DNA of 64,000 nucleotides from Paraburkholderia diazotrophica (GTDB lineage: Bacteria; Pseudomonadota; Gammaproteobacteria; Burkholderiales; Burkholderiaceae): positions 1 to 64,000 of the forward strand of contig NZ_FNYE01000015.1 in the NCBI RefSeq assembly GCF_900108945.1. Reading direction: 5' to 3'. Of the stretch, positions 54,721 through 63,939 are shown in pieces. The notes below the pieces were generated by a model. It worked only from the letters and a program-made list of their open reading frames with translations. It was not told where the DNA came from and did no database searches. The first letter of the stretch is position 1; every line of letters starts with the position of its first letter. Made by a program: the position numbers and the translations under genes.

Positions 54721-55629
54721 TTATTCGAAAGCCTTGTCGTTCGGATTCTTGTAGAGCGTGCGCAGGTTGTCGCTCATCGGGAAGTCGAAGTTCATGTTCT
54801 TCGGCGGCACGGGCTTCATAAACCACTTGTCGTACATCGCGTTGATCTCGCCGCTCTTCATCACGTGCGCGAGCGTCTCGTCGACCACCTTGAGGAACTC
54901 GGGGTCGCCCTTGCGCAGCATGAAGCCGTACGCCTCGGACGATTGCGGCGTGCCGACGATCACCCAGTCAGCGGGCTTCGCCGTCAGCGTGCGCGTACCA
55001 GCCAGCAGCACGTCGTCCATCATGTATGCGACGGCGCGGCCCGTTTCGAGCGTCATGCGGCCTTCGCCGTAGTCCTTCGCGCTGATGATCTGCATGTTCA
55101 TCTTCTTGTCTTCGTTCATCTTGCGCAGAATGCGCTCGGACGTCGTGCCCTGGTTCGTCACGACCGTCTTGCCGGCGAGATCGGGGAAGTCCTTGATGCC
55201 GGAGTCTTTGCGCGTGAGCAGGCGCGTGGTCGCGACGAAGAACGTATCGCCGAATGCGACCTGATTCTGCCGCGACGTCAGGTTCGTCGTCACGCCGCAT
55301 TCGAGATCGACGGTGCCGTTCTGCACCAGCGAAATGCGGTTCTGCGAGGTCACGGGAATGAAGCGCACCTGAAGGTTGGGCTTGTGCGTCTTCGCTTTCA
55401 CCGCGTCGATGATCTTGTTGCACAGGTCTTGCGAAAAGCCGATCACCTGATTGTTCGAATCGACATACGAGAATGGCACCGACGTCTCGCGATGGCCGAT
55501 GGCGATCAGATTGGCGGACTCGATCTTGGTGAGCGTCGGCTGCGATTCCTGCGCGGTGGCATTCGCTGCGGAAGTGAGGCACGTCGCTGCGATGCACAAG
55601 GCTAGCGCGAGCGAGTTCAGTCGTTTCAT
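54721..55629 (-). CDS. Glutamate/aspartate-type ABC substrate-binding protein (GltI-like)
   Basis: Periplasmic binding protein of 302 residues, a paralogue of the one at 13249. The signal peptide ends near SAANATAQ. Shared core: GHRETSVPFSYVDSNNQVIG, SQNRISLVQNGTVDLECG, GKTVVTNQGTTSERIL and GRAVAYMMDD. Glutamate/aspartate is the likely ligand by family. As for the other copy, no permease or ATPase gene is adjacent. An AT-rich, divergent promoter region (about 55630-55760) separates it from the next gene. Confidence 0.92.
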   Translation of the reverse strand: MKRLNSLALALCIAATCLTSAANATAQESQPTLTKIESANLIAIGHRETSVPFSYVDSNNQVIGFSQDLCNKIIDAVKAKTHKPNLQVRFIPVTSQNRISLVQNGTVDLECGVTTNLTSRQNQVAFGDTFFVATTRLLTRKDSGIKDFPDLAGKTVVTNQGTTSERILRKMNEDKKMNMQIISAKDYGEGRMTLETGRAVAYMMDDVLLAGTRTLTAKPADWVIVGTPQSSEAYGFMLRKGDPEFLKVVDETLAHVMKSGEINAMYDKWFMKPVPPKNMNFDFPMSDNLRTLYKNPNDKAFE

Positions 55630-55887
55630 TGCAAGTCCCCTGTTGAATCTGGATCGGTCAGTTTTGGACGGGCGAACCGCACGGTCCGGCGCCGTCCGAA
55701 GCGTGTGTGCACAGATGTTGCCACAACAATATTAATTGCAACATATGTTTAACCCTTAATGCCGCAGATGTCGGGCCCGCTCGCGGCAGCGCGCCGTCAT
55801 GTGCACGCCGGATGGCGATGGCATGATGAATGCAACGAACCCTTTCATCTGTCGTTCCGTTTTCCATCGAAACCAGGGAGGGAACCG

Positions 55888-56316
55888 ATGCACGTTGTTC
55901 GCACATGGATTGCACGAGCCGCTTTGATGACAATGCTTGCCGCGATGACTCCGTTGCCTGCCGCCGCGCAGGCGTACGCCGGCGCACCGCCGCCGCCGGC
56001 ACCCGCCGCCGACGGCACGTTCCTGCTGACGATCTTCCTCAAGCACGACCAGTCGAAGCCGCTGCCGAAGATCAACCAGGAGCTTGCCGATCAAGGCTTC
56101 TACAAGGCGTTTCCGCCGCCGGGCATCGAGGTCGTGTCGTGGTACGTGATGATGGGCGTCGGCCAGGTCGTCACGCTGCGCGTGCCCGCCAACCGGTTGC
56201 GCGAGGTCAACCGCGCGATCGAGGAAACCGCGTGGGGCGGCTATCACACCGAGTTCTACCCGACTTACGACTACAAGGCGATCGCCGAGCAGGCGCGGGC
56301 GAAGAACGGCAAATGA
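55888..56316 (+). CDS. Exported protein of unknown function
   Basis: Protein of 142 residues with a signal peptide ending near PLPAAAQAYA (residue 31) and a Pro/Ala linker. The rest forms a compact alpha/beta domain (TFLLTIFLKHDQSKPL, IEVVSWYVMMGVGQVVTLRV, VNRAIEETAWGGYHTEFYPTYDY). It contains a conserved-looking dimeric stress-type (ferredoxin-like) pattern, but no family can be named. AGGGAGG before the ATG at 55888 fixes the start. Likely periplasmic. Confidence 0.7.
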   Translation: MHVVRTWIARAALMTMLAAMTPLPAAAQAYAGAPPPPAPAADGTFLLTIFLKHDQSKPLPKINQELADQGFYKAFPPPGIEVVSWYVMMGVGQVVTLRVPANRLREVNRAIEETAWGGYHTEFYPTYDYKAIAEQARAKNGK

Positions 56317-56335
56317 GCCCGCGCTCGCCGACGCG

Positions 56336-57268
56336 TCAGTACCACGGCGTATCGGCGAGCGCAGAGCCCGTGATCTTCACGATGAAGTCGAGGAACGCGC
56401 GCACTTTCGCCGACGGATGACGCCGCGACGGATAAAGCGCGTAAAGCGCAAAACGCTCGTCGGGCCAGTCGGGAAAGAGATCGACGAGACGGCCGCTGTC
56501 GAACAGCGGCTGCGTGCCGAGCGCCATAATCTGCGCGATGCCGTGTCCCGCGAGGCACGCGCCGTGCATCGTCGATACGTCGTTGACCACCAGCCGGCCG
56601 CGCGCCGCGATGACGATTTTCTTGCGCGGCCGGTGAAATTCCCATACGAACGGACGTCCCGTTTCCGGGTCGCGATAGTGGATGCAGTTGTGCGGCTCGC
56701 GCTCCAGATCGGCTGGCTTGAGGGGACGCCCGTACTTCGTCAGATAGCCCGGCGACGCAGCCGTCACGATGCGCGTTTCCAGCAGCTTGCGCGCGACGAG
56801 CGTCGACGGACGCGGCTCGCCGAAACGCAGGGCGAGATCGAAGCCGTCGGCGATCATGTCGCCCAACTGGTCGCGCGTGATCAGATCGAGATCGAGTTCC
56901 GGATAGCGCTCGACGAACCGGCCCACTTGCGGGCTGAGCACGATCTTCGAGAAGAACGGATCGACGTTCACGCGCAGCCGCCCGCGCACGGCCGTCGCGC
57001 CGCCCGCCGCCGAGGCCGCCGCTTCTTCGAGCCCGCCCAGCAGCGGCACGATGTGCTCGTAGAAACGCCGGCCTTCGTCGGTCAGCGTGATGGTGCGCGT
57101 CGTGCGGTCGAACAGGCGTATGCCGAGCCGCGCCTCGAGCCGCGCAACCGAGCGGCTCACGCCCGACTGCGACATGTCGAGCCGTTCGCCTGCGCCCGCG
57201 AAAGACCCGCTGTCGACGATCGCCGTCAGCACGCCCATGCCATTGAGAATACGTTCGTCGAAGGACAT
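56336..57268 (-). CDS. LysR family transcriptional regulator
   Basis: Regulator of 310 residues. The HTH (GSFAGAGERLDMSQSGVSRSVARLE) is at residues 20-45 and the binding domain follows. This subgroup (with FDRTTRTITLTDEGRRFYE) often controls a divergent NAD-binding or quinone-reductase gene, as here: the NmrA-family gene begins 150 bp away. A perfect inverted repeat between them is the likely operator. Confidence 0.9.
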   Translation of the reverse strand: MSFDERILNGMGVLTAIVDSGSFAGAGERLDMSQSGVSRSVARLEARLGIRLFDRTTRTITLTDEGRRFYEHIVPLLGGLEEAAASAAGGATAVRGRLRVNVDPFFSKIVLSPQVGRFVERYPELDLDLITRDQLGDMIADGFDLALRFGEPRPSTLVARKLLETRIVTAASPGYLTKYGRPLKPADLEREPHNCIHYRDPETGRPFVWEFHRPRKKIVIAARGRLVVNDVSTMHGACLAGHGIAQIMALGTQPLFDSGRLVDLFPDWPDERFALYALYPSRRHPSAKVRAFLDFIVKITGSALADTPWY

Positions 57269-57322
57269 CGCGCGCTCCTTTCTTCCGCGTCATGCATGAC
57301 GTTGCTCGTGATGCCATTGTGT

Positions 57323-57344
57323 CATGAGTCAAATGATATTCATG
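57323..57344. promoter_or_regulatory. Inverted repeat between LysR and NmrA genes (LysR operator)
   Basis: CATGA-N12-TCATG with a T-N11-A core, in the 150-bp divergent region. LysR-type regulators bind such T-N11-A sites, so this probably binds the adjacent regulator. It overlaps an AT-rich block likely to hold both promoters. Confidence 0.6.
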
Positions 57345-57418
57345 TCATGGTGTAAAGCGCTTCCCGCGACCACAATGCATCCCGTCGCAAGCATTTTCAA
57401 TTGAACGGGAGTCTGCAC

Positions 57419-58282
57419 ATGTTCGCTATTACGGGTATTACGGGTCAAGTCGGCGGCGTGGTCGCGCACACGCTGCTCGCGCAGGGCAAGCCTGTGCGCG
57501 CGGTGGTGCGCAGCGCGGAGAAGGGCGCGCCGTGGGCGGCGCGCGGCTGCGAAGTCGCGCTTGCCGGGATGCATGATGCAGCGGCGCTGCGCCGCGCATT
57601 CGAAGGCGCCGAGGGCGTGTTCGTGCTGCTGCCGCCCGTGTTCGATCCGTCGCCGGATTTCGCGGAGTCGCGCCGCAATATCGCGGCGTTGCGCGCGGCG
57701 CTGAACGCGGCGAAGCCATCGCGCGTCGTCGTGCTGTCGACGATCGGCGCGCAAGCCGCGCAGCCGAATCTGCTGAATCAGCTCGGCATCATGGAGCAGG
57801 AGCTTCGCATGTTGCCCATGCCTGTCGTGTTTCTGCGCGCCGCGTGGTTCTTCGAGAACTGCGCGTGGGATGTCGAGCCGGCGCGCACGTCGGGCGTGAT
57901 CCCCGCGTTTCTGCAACCGCTCGACAAGCCCGTGCCGATGGTCGCCACCGACGATATCGGCCGCGTCGCCGCGCATCTGTTTCAGGACACGTGGACAGGC
58001 GCGCGCGTCGTCGAACTCGAAGGCCCGCGTCGCGTGACGCCGGATGAAATCGCGGCCGCCTTCGCGAGTGCGCTCGACCGGCCGGTGCGCATGCAGATCG
58101 TGCCGCGCGCCCAATGGGAAGCGCTCTTTCGCGCGCAAGGAATGAAGAACCCGTTGCCGCGCATGCAGATGCTCGATGGCTTCAACGAAGGGTGGATCGA
58201 GTTCGAGGCGCCCGCGTCGTCGCTGAAGGGCAGCGTGACGGTAGAAGCCGTGATTCGCCAATTGGTCGAGCGCTCGGTGTAA
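57419..58282 (+). CDS. NmrA/NAD(P)H-binding family protein
   Basis: Protein of 287 residues with GITGQVGG as the dinucleotide motif and the NmrA layout (VFVLLPPVFDPSPDF, SRVVVLSTIGAQAAQP, PVVFLRAAWFFENC, ELEGPRRVTPDEIAAAF). These proteins are redox sensors or quinone reductases without the YxxxK pair. ATG 57419 starts directly at the first strand. It is divergent from a LysR gene that probably controls it. Confidence 0.9.
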   Translation: MFAITGITGQVGGVVAHTLLAQGKPVRAVVRSAEKGAPWAARGCEVALAGMHDAAALRRAFEGAEGVFVLLPPVFDPSPDFAESRRNIAALRAALNAAKPSRVVVLSTIGAQAAQPNLLNQLGIMEQELRMLPMPVVFLRAAWFFENCAWDVEPARTSGVIPAFLQPLDKPVPMVATDDIGRVAAHLFQDTWTGARVVELEGPRRVTPDEIAAAFASALDRPVRMQIVPRAQWEALFRAQGMKNPLPRMQMLDGFNEGWIEFEAPASSLKGSVTVEAVIRQLVERSV

Positions 58283-58313
58283 AGCAGCCGGCCTATGCTG
58301 CTGCGCCGTTTCG

Positions 58314-60635
58314 TCACGCGGCAGCGGCAGGCGCAGCGGACGGATGCAGCAGGACGGGAATCGACTTCGACGTCGGCGTATTGCACACATCGCCGACGCT
58401 CGACAGCGGCACGAGCGGATTCGTCTCCGGGTAATAAGCGCCGAGGCAGCCGCGCGGAATGTCATATTCGACGAGCAGGAAGCGCTCCGCGCGACGCTCG
58501 ATGCCGTCATCCCAGACCGTTTCCATGTCGACCCAGTTGCCGGGCCTGAAGCCGAGCATCGCGATATCGGCGGCGTTTGCGAACACGACGCGGCGCTGGT
58601 TGTAGACGCCGCGATAGCGATCGTCGAGCGCGTAGATCGTCGTGTTGTACTGGTCGTGCGAGCGCGTCGTCATCAGCGTCATCGCGCGTTCGCCGTGCAG
58701 CTTGCGCGCGCGCGTGATAGGCGTGTCGCGTTGAATCTGATGCACGACGAAGTTCGCCTTGCCCGTATCCGTCTTCCAGTCGCGCTCGCGCGAAGCGACG
58801 CGCAGATGGAAGCCGCCCGGGTGCGCGATGCGCTTGTTGTAGTCGTAGAAGCCGTCGATCGACCATTCGATCGCGTCGCGAATCTTTGCGTAGTCGTTCG
58901 CATAGGCGAGCCAGTCGACTTTCTTGCTGCCGAGCGTCGCGTGCGCGATCTGCGCGACGATGCGCGTCTCCGACATCAGGTTCTCCGAAGCGGGCCTGTT
59001 CATGCCGTACGAGACATGCACCATGCTCATCGAGTCCTCGACGGTCACGCCTTGCGGCACGCCGTTTTGCAGATCGATTTCGGTGCGGCCGAGCGTCGGC
59101 AGGATCAGCGCGTCCTTGCCGTGCACGAGATGGCTGCGATTGAGCTTCGTCGTGATGTGCACGGTCAGATCGCACGCGCGCAACGCGTCCCATGTGCGCG
59201 GCGTGTCGGGCGTTGCAATCGAGAAGTTGCCGCCCAGTCCGATGAACACCTTCACGTGGCCTTCGAGCATCGCTTCGATCGTCTCGACGACGTCGTAGCC
59301 GTGCATGCGCGGCGGCTCGAAATTGAACACCGTGCCGAGACGGTCGAGAAATTCCTGCGTCGGCTTGTCCTCGATGCCGACCGTGCGATTGCCCTGCACA
59401 TTCGAGTGGCCGCGCACGGGGCACAGGCCCGCGCCCAGGCGGCCGATATTGCCGCGCATCATCATCAGGTTCGACAGCATGTGCACCGTCGCCACCGAGT
59501 TCTTGTGCTGCGTGAGGCCCATGCCCCACGTCGAGATCACACGCTTGCCGCTTGCGTAGATGCGCGCGAGGTCTTCGATGTCTTCGCGCGCGACGCCCGA
59601 TTCTTCGACGAGCGCGTCCCAGCTTTCTTCGCGCAGATCGGCGGCGAACGCTTCGAAGTTGGCCGTGTGTTCTTCGATGAACGCGACGTCGAGCACGCGC
59701 TCGGCGTTCTGCTCGATGGCGGCATCGTCCAGTTCGAGCACGCGCTTCGCGACGCCCTTGAGCAGCGCGAAATCGCCGCCGATCTTCGGCTGGACGAACG
59801 TCGACGCGATCTTCACGCCCGATGGCGACAGCATGTCCGCGACGTGCTGCGGGCTCGCGAAACGTTCGAGCCCGCGTTCGCGCAACGGATTGACCGACAC
59901 GATGGTCGCGCCGCGCTTCGCGCATTCGCGCAGTTCGCCGAGCATGCGCGGGTGGTTCGTCGCGGGGTTCTGGCCGAAGATCAGGATCGTATCGGCGTGC
60001 TCGAAATCATCGAGCGTCACCGTGCCCTTGCCGATGCCGACGGTCGTGGGCAGGCCGCGGCTCGTCGCCTCATGGCACATGTTCGAGCAGTCGGGGAAAT
60101 TGTTCGTGCCGTACATGCGCACGAACAGTTGGTACAGGAACGCGGCCTCGTTGCTTGCGCGCCCCGATGTATAGAACGCGGCCTGATGTGGACTGTCGAG
60201 CCCCTTCAGATGCTTCGCGATCCGTTGAAACGCGTCGTCCCACGAAATCGGCGTGTACTTGTCCGTCAGCGGGTCGAACACCATCGGATCGGTGAGCCGG
60301 CCATGTTGTTCGAGCGTGTAATCGTCCTGCTTCATCAACTCGTCGACCGTGTGCCGTGCAAAGAATTCGGGCGTCACGCGCTTGGTCGTCGCTTCCGCTG
60401 CGACAGCCTTCACGCCGTTCTCGCAGAACTCGAACGTCGACGCGTGCTGCCGGTCCGGCCACGCGCAGCCCGGACAGTCGAAGCCGTCCGGCTGGTTCTG
60501 CCTGAAGAGCGTCCTGTAGTTGCCGCCCGCGACCTTTTCCTTGATCAGATTGATCGCCACGTACTTCAGAGCGCCCCATCCGGCGGCGGGGCCTGTGTAC
60601 GGTTCGATGCGGCCTGGCTTGGTGGTCTTGTCCAT
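58314..60635 (-). CDS. Molybdopterin oxidoreductase, FdhF/YdeP family
   Basis: Molybdenum enzyme of 773 residues resembling formate dehydrogenase H-type chains. An N-terminal Cys region FDCPGCAWPDR replaces the usual 4Fe-4S site of formate dehydrogenases, as in YdeP-type proteins. Cofactor motifs include SWDDAFQRIAKHL, FYTSGRASNEAAFLYQLF, IFGQNPATNHPRM and MMMRGNIGRLGAGLCPVRGHSNVQG. No signal peptide, so it is cytosolic. Substrate unknown. It is divergent from a MocR-type regulator. Confidence 0.87.
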   Translation of the reverse strand: MDKTTKPGRIEPYTGPAAGWGALKYVAINLIKEKVAGGNYRTLFRQNQPDGFDCPGCAWPDRQHASTFEFCENGVKAVAAEATTKRVTPEFFARHTVDELMKQDDYTLEQHGRLTDPMVFDPLTDKYTPISWDDAFQRIAKHLKGLDSPHQAAFYTSGRASNEAAFLYQLFVRMYGTNNFPDCSNMCHEATSRGLPTTVGIGKGTVTLDDFEHADTILIFGQNPATNHPRMLGELRECAKRGATIVSVNPLRERGLERFASPQHVADMLSPSGVKIASTFVQPKIGGDFALLKGVAKRVLELDDAAIEQNAERVLDVAFIEEHTANFEAFAADLREESWDALVEESGVAREDIEDLARIYASGKRVISTWGMGLTQHKNSVATVHMLSNLMMMRGNIGRLGAGLCPVRGHSNVQGNRTVGIEDKPTQEFLDRLGTVFNFEPPRMHGYDVVETIEAMLEGHVKVFIGLGGNFSIATPDTPRTWDALRACDLTVHITTKLNRSHLVHGKDALILPTLGRTEIDLQNGVPQGVTVEDSMSMVHVSYGMNRPASENLMSETRIVAQIAHATLGSKKVDWLAYANDYAKIRDAIEWSIDGFYDYNKRIAHPGGFHLRVASRERDWKTDTGKANFVVHQIQRDTPITRARKLHGERAMTLMTTRSHDQYNTTIYALDDRYRGVYNQRRVVFANAADIAMLGFRPGNWVDMETVWDDGIERRAERFLLVEYDIPRGCLGAYYPETNPLVPLSSVGDVCNTPTSKSIPVLLHPSAAPAAAA

Positions 60636-60919
60636 GATGCGTCCGGTGGTGCTTGATGTTGACGAAAGCGTAGTGGGGATCACACGTAGCCGGCGTGTAC
60701 ACAATGCGCGAAAGAAAAAGAGTACAGTTTCGACTGTTATCGAAGGAAATGATCAATCGCGATGAACTGTGTTTAAAAAGCGGGCGGCGCGCACAATCGC
60801 AGTTCACGCAGTTCATGCGGTTCGCGTGTTTTGTGCAGTTCGTTTGGTGCGGCTCGTTCATCGCGCGCGTTTGTCATGCGTTCGACGCACGGCGGCCGCG
60901 CTCACGTCAAAGGCATCCG
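60636..60919. other. Divergent region between the YdeP-type gene and the MocR-type gene
   Basis: About 280 bp. AT-rich near 60700-60780, with likely promoters for both sides. It contains three 9-bp direct repeats at 60798-60824. Confidence 0.5.
60798..60824 (+). repeat. Three 9-bp direct repeats (CGCAGTTCA-like)
   Basis: CGCAGTTCA, CGCAGTTCA and TGCGGTTCG in tandem, with a further GCAGTTCG at 60835. MocR-type regulators are known to bind direct repeats, so this is a candidate operator for the adjacent gene. Confidence 0.55.
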
Positions 60920-62344
60920 TTGAAGCTCTACGAAGAACTGGCGAAGGAAATCGAAGGGCAGGTAAGGCGAGGCGTGTTCCGTCCGGGCGAGCGCGTGCCC
61001 TCCGTGCGGCAGACCAGCCAGCACCGGCAGATTTCGATCACGACTGTGCTGCGCGCCTACTTGCTGCTGGAGAGCAAGGGCATCATCCAGAGCCGCCCGC
61101 AGTCCGGCTATTTCGTGCGGCTCGGCGCGAACGACGCCGCGCCTGTGCAGGAACTGGATGTGTCGAAGCCGATTGCCGTGTCCGCGCAGGTGGACGTGAG
61201 CCGGCTCGTGCTGTCGACGCTGCGCTCTATCGGCAGCGACGAGGCGGTGCCGCTCGGCTCGCCGTATCCCGATCCTGCGCTGTTTCCGTTCCAGAAGATC
61301 AACCGCTACGCGCATGCCGTCGGCCGGCGCAAGACGCAATGGGGCGTCACCGACGAGTTGCCGCCCGGCAATCCCGATCTGATCCGCCAGATTGCGCGGC
61401 GGTATCTGGAGAACGGCGTCGCCGTCGATCCGAACGAGATCGTCGTCACGGTCGGCGCAACCGAGGCGATCAATCTGTGTCTGCAGGCGGTCGCGAAGCC
61501 GGGCGACACGGTGGCCGTCGAGTCGCCGACGTTCTACGCGATGCTGCACGCAATCGAGCGCATGGGCATGCGCGCAATCGAAGTGGCGACGCATCCGCGC
61601 GAGGGCATCGATCTCGGCGCGCTCGCGCAGATACTCGACAAGCGCCGCATCGCCGCGTGCATGGTGATGCCGAACTTCCAGAATCCGCTCGGCTTCCAGA
61701 TGCCCGACGAGAAGAAGCGCGAGCTCGTCAAGCTGCTCGTGCGGCACGACGTGCCCGTAATCGAGAACGACGTCTATCACGAACTGTATTTCGGCGACGT
61801 GCATCCCGGCGCGCTGAAGAACTACGACCGCAAGGGACTCGTGCTGCATTGCGCGTCGTTTTCGAAGACGCTCACGTCCGCGTACCGGATCGGCTGGGCA
61901 ATGCCGGGGCGCTATCGCGAGCAGGTCGAGAAACTCAAGTTCCTCAACACGCTGACCACGCCGTCGATTCCGCAGCTCGCGATCGCCGAATATCTGAAGC
62001 AGGATGGCTACGAGCATCATCTGCGCAGGCTGCGCAAGGGCTTTGCGCAGCGCGCGCGGCTGATGACGGCGATGGTCACGCGTTTCTTTCCCGAAGGCAC
62101 GCGCGTGTCGCATCCGATGGGCGGCTACGTGCTGTGGGTCGAACTGCCGCGCGGCGTCGATTCGATGCAGCTGTACAAGCTCGCGCTGGAGCACGGCATC
62201 ACGGTCGGTCCGGGCTATATGTTCTCGACGACGAACGGGTACAGTCATTGCATCCGTTTGAATTACAGTTACGCATGGTCGCCGGAAATCGAACGCGCGC
62301 TGGCGACGATCGGCAAGCTGGCGGCGGCGAGCTTGCGGCAATGA
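60920..62344 (+). CDS. MocR-type regulator: GntR HTH fused to PLP aminotransferase-like domain
   Basis: Protein of 474 residues. The N-terminal GntR winged helix (LYEELAKEIEGQVRRGVFRPGERVPSVRQ, ISITTVLRAYLLLESKGII) is joined to a fold type I aminotransferase domain with TVGATEAINLCLQ, PNFQNPLGFQMP, IENDVYHEL and the PLP Lys in ASFSKTLTSAYRIGW. TTG at 60920 with AAAGG upstream gives the usual short N-terminus; an ATG at 60749 would add an odd Phe/Cys-rich leader. Probably regulates the divergent molybdoenzyme gene. Confidence 0.87.
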   Translation: MKLYEELAKEIEGQVRRGVFRPGERVPSVRQTSQHRQISITTVLRAYLLLESKGIIQSRPQSGYFVRLGANDAAPVQELDVSKPIAVSAQVDVSRLVLSTLRSIGSDEAVPLGSPYPDPALFPFQKINRYAHAVGRRKTQWGVTDELPPGNPDLIRQIARRYLENGVAVDPNEIVVTVGATEAINLCLQAVAKPGDTVAVESPTFYAMLHAIERMGMRAIEVATHPREGIDLGALAQILDKRRIAACMVMPNFQNPLGFQMPDEKKRELVKLLVRHDVPVIENDVYHELYFGDVHPGALKNYDRKGLVLHCASFSKTLTSAYRIGWAMPGRYREQVEKLKFLNTLTTPSIPQLAIAEYLKQDGYEHHLRRLRKGFAQRARLMTAMVTRFFPEGTRVSHPMGGYVLWVELPRGVDSMQLYKLALEHGITVGPGYMFSTTNGYSHCIRLNYSYAWSPEIERALATIGKLAAASLRQ

Positions 62345-62390
62345 GTCATGGACCACGGATGGGCCGCAGACAGACCAGAGGAGATTCGAC

Positions 62391-62705
62391 TTGAACCCGA
62401 ATGACCCGGCACACGACAAGCACTGCGACGACACCGACGGGGACGGCGAACTCGATCCCGTCGTCGAGCAGTTGCTGATGCTGCTGTGGGAAGCGGCGCG
62501 CGAATCGTCGGCCAAATCGTGGTCGCTCGCGAAGCTCAGCAAGCGCGCCGATCTGCCGATGAGCACGCTGCGGCGCTATCTGACGCAATTGCAGTCGGCG
62601 GGCGTCGTGCGCGTGCAGATGGACGAGGAAGGGTACGGCTCGGCGGCGCTGACGGCCGAGGGGCTCGAACTCTGCGAGGCGCTGTTCGGCGAGCCGCGAA
62701 TGTGA
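62391..62705 (+). CDS. Winged helix-turn-helix protein
   Basis: Protein of 104 residues with an acidic N-terminal tail and a MarR/ArsR-like winged helix (SWSLAKLSKRADLPMSTLRRYLTQLQSAGVVRVQMDEEGYGSAALTAEG). The start is TTG at 62391 with GAGGAG 7 bases upstream. It follows the MocR-type gene by 46 bp and may be co-transcribed. Its target is unknown; the FUSC gene next door is convergent. Confidence 0.75.
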   Translation: MNPNDPAHDKHCDDTDGDGELDPVVEQLLMLLWEAARESSAKSWSLAKLSKRADLPMSTLRRYLTQLQSAGVVRVQMDEEGYGSAALTAEGLELCEALFGEPRM

Positions 62706-62756
62706 GCCATGAAAGCGAACCGCAGATGCGGGCCGTGAACAACGAAAGCGTCGCGC

Positions 62757-63911
62757 TCAGGGCGTGGCTTCTTCGGATTGCGGCAGAAAAGAGAAGCGGC
62801 TGGCGGCGAGCATCACGCACGTGAGAATCGCGATGCCGATCAGGATGCCCGAGAGCCGCAGCAGCGCGGGATGCGGATCGGCGGACCACGCGCGATCCTG
62901 CACGAAGACCATGATGAACGCGATCGTGAACTGCCGGCCGATGTAGCTTGCGCCCTGTTTGCCCGTCTGCACGTGACAGCCAGCCCACACGCCCGCCGCC
63001 AGCGCGAGCAGGCACGGCACGATCTGGCCGTGCATCAGCGGAAGCAACGCGATGCCGACCGCGCCCGCGATCAGGCAGCCGGCCACGCGTTGCACCATCT
63101 TGTCGGCGACGGGCTTTTGCGAGCGCACGACGAGCGACGATGGCGGCAGGATCAGCACTGCGATGGCCGTCACGAGCGCCTGCGCGAAGCCCGGCAGCGC
63201 GAGCGCATAGGTGAGCGCGGCGAGGATCGACACGGTGATGCCGGCCTGCACGGCGAGCACGATGCGCGCGTGGCGCAGCGTTTCGAACGTCGGACGTTCC
63301 GCGTCGGCGGATGCCGCGGCGGCCGCCGCTGCTTTCGATGCGGGACGGCGTCGCTCATACCAGCGGATGCCGAGATGGAACACGCCCGACACGACGAGGC
63401 ACGCGAAAGTGCCGACGCATACTTCGGCGACGCGCAGCATCGCGAACGACGCGGTCGGGCCGAACCTGAGCAGTTCATGCGCCTGATACAGGACCATCAC
63501 GGACGTGACGCCGCCGAGCACCCACGCATATGACGCCGACGAGCCGTTCGCGCGATACACGCACACGCCGCCGATCACGCCCAGCACGGGAACGAAGAGC
63601 CACGGACGATCGCCGATGATGGACCCCGCGAGCACGGCGAACACGGCGCCGACTATCGTGCCGAGCACGCGATGCAGCGCGCGTTCGGCCGACGCAGAGA
63701 AGCGCGTCTGCATGACGGCGAATCCGCTGATCGCGGCCCACCACGTGTTCGGCAGATCCAGCAAATGCGCGAGCGCCACCGACAGCACGACCGAGATCAT
63801 CGCCTCGATGCCGAACAGCGCGCGTTCGGGCGAGGGCTTCCAGGCCTTCAGTTCGCGGCCGAGCGCGAGCAGCGCGTCGCGGCCCGTTTGCTTGAACATA
63901 TGGGCGCGCAT
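62757..63911 (-). CDS. FUSC family membrane protein
   Basis: Inner-membrane protein of 384 residues with ten or so hydrophobic helices in two sets, separated by a hydrophilic loop of about 45 residues (RRRPASKAAAAAAASADAERP). Landmarks WWAAISGFAVMQT, RVLGTIVGAVFAVLAG and, in the second half, HARIVLAVQAGITVSILAALTYAL match the FUSC (fusaric-acid resistance-like) fold. Such proteins take part in aromatic acid or drug efflux, usually with a partner MFP, not seen here. A Met at 63899 is an alternative start. Confidence 0.85.
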   Translation of the reverse strand: MRAHMFKQTGRDALLALGRELKAWKPSPERALFGIEAMISVVLSVALAHLLDLPNTWWAAISGFAVMQTRFSASAERALHRVLGTIVGAVFAVLAGSIIGDRPWLFVPVLGVIGGVCVYRANGSSASYAWVLGGVTSVMVLYQAHELLRFGPTASFAMLRVAEVCVGTFACLVVSGVFHLGIRWYERRRPASKAAAAAAASADAERPTFETLRHARIVLAVQAGITVSILAALTYALALPGFAQALVTAIAVLILPPSSLVVRSQKPVADKMVQRVAGCLIAGAVGIALLPLMHGQIVPCLLALAAGVWAGCHVQTGKQGASYIGRQFTIAFIMVFVQDRAWSADPHPALLRLSGILIGIAILTCVMLAASRFSFLPQSEEATP

Positions 63912-63939
63912 GCGCGGGCTCGGTCGAGAAGAAAGAAAA

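Noticed and set aside
58344..60656. 770-codon open frame antisense to the YdeP-type gene
   Set aside because: Same reason: composition of an antisense shadow, while the opposite strand has clear molybdoenzyme motifs.
60695..60919. Longer MocR-type protein starting upstream
   Set aside because: The extra 75 residues are Phe/Cys/Arg-rich and cross the promoter and direct repeats; the normal MocR N-terminus begins at 60920.
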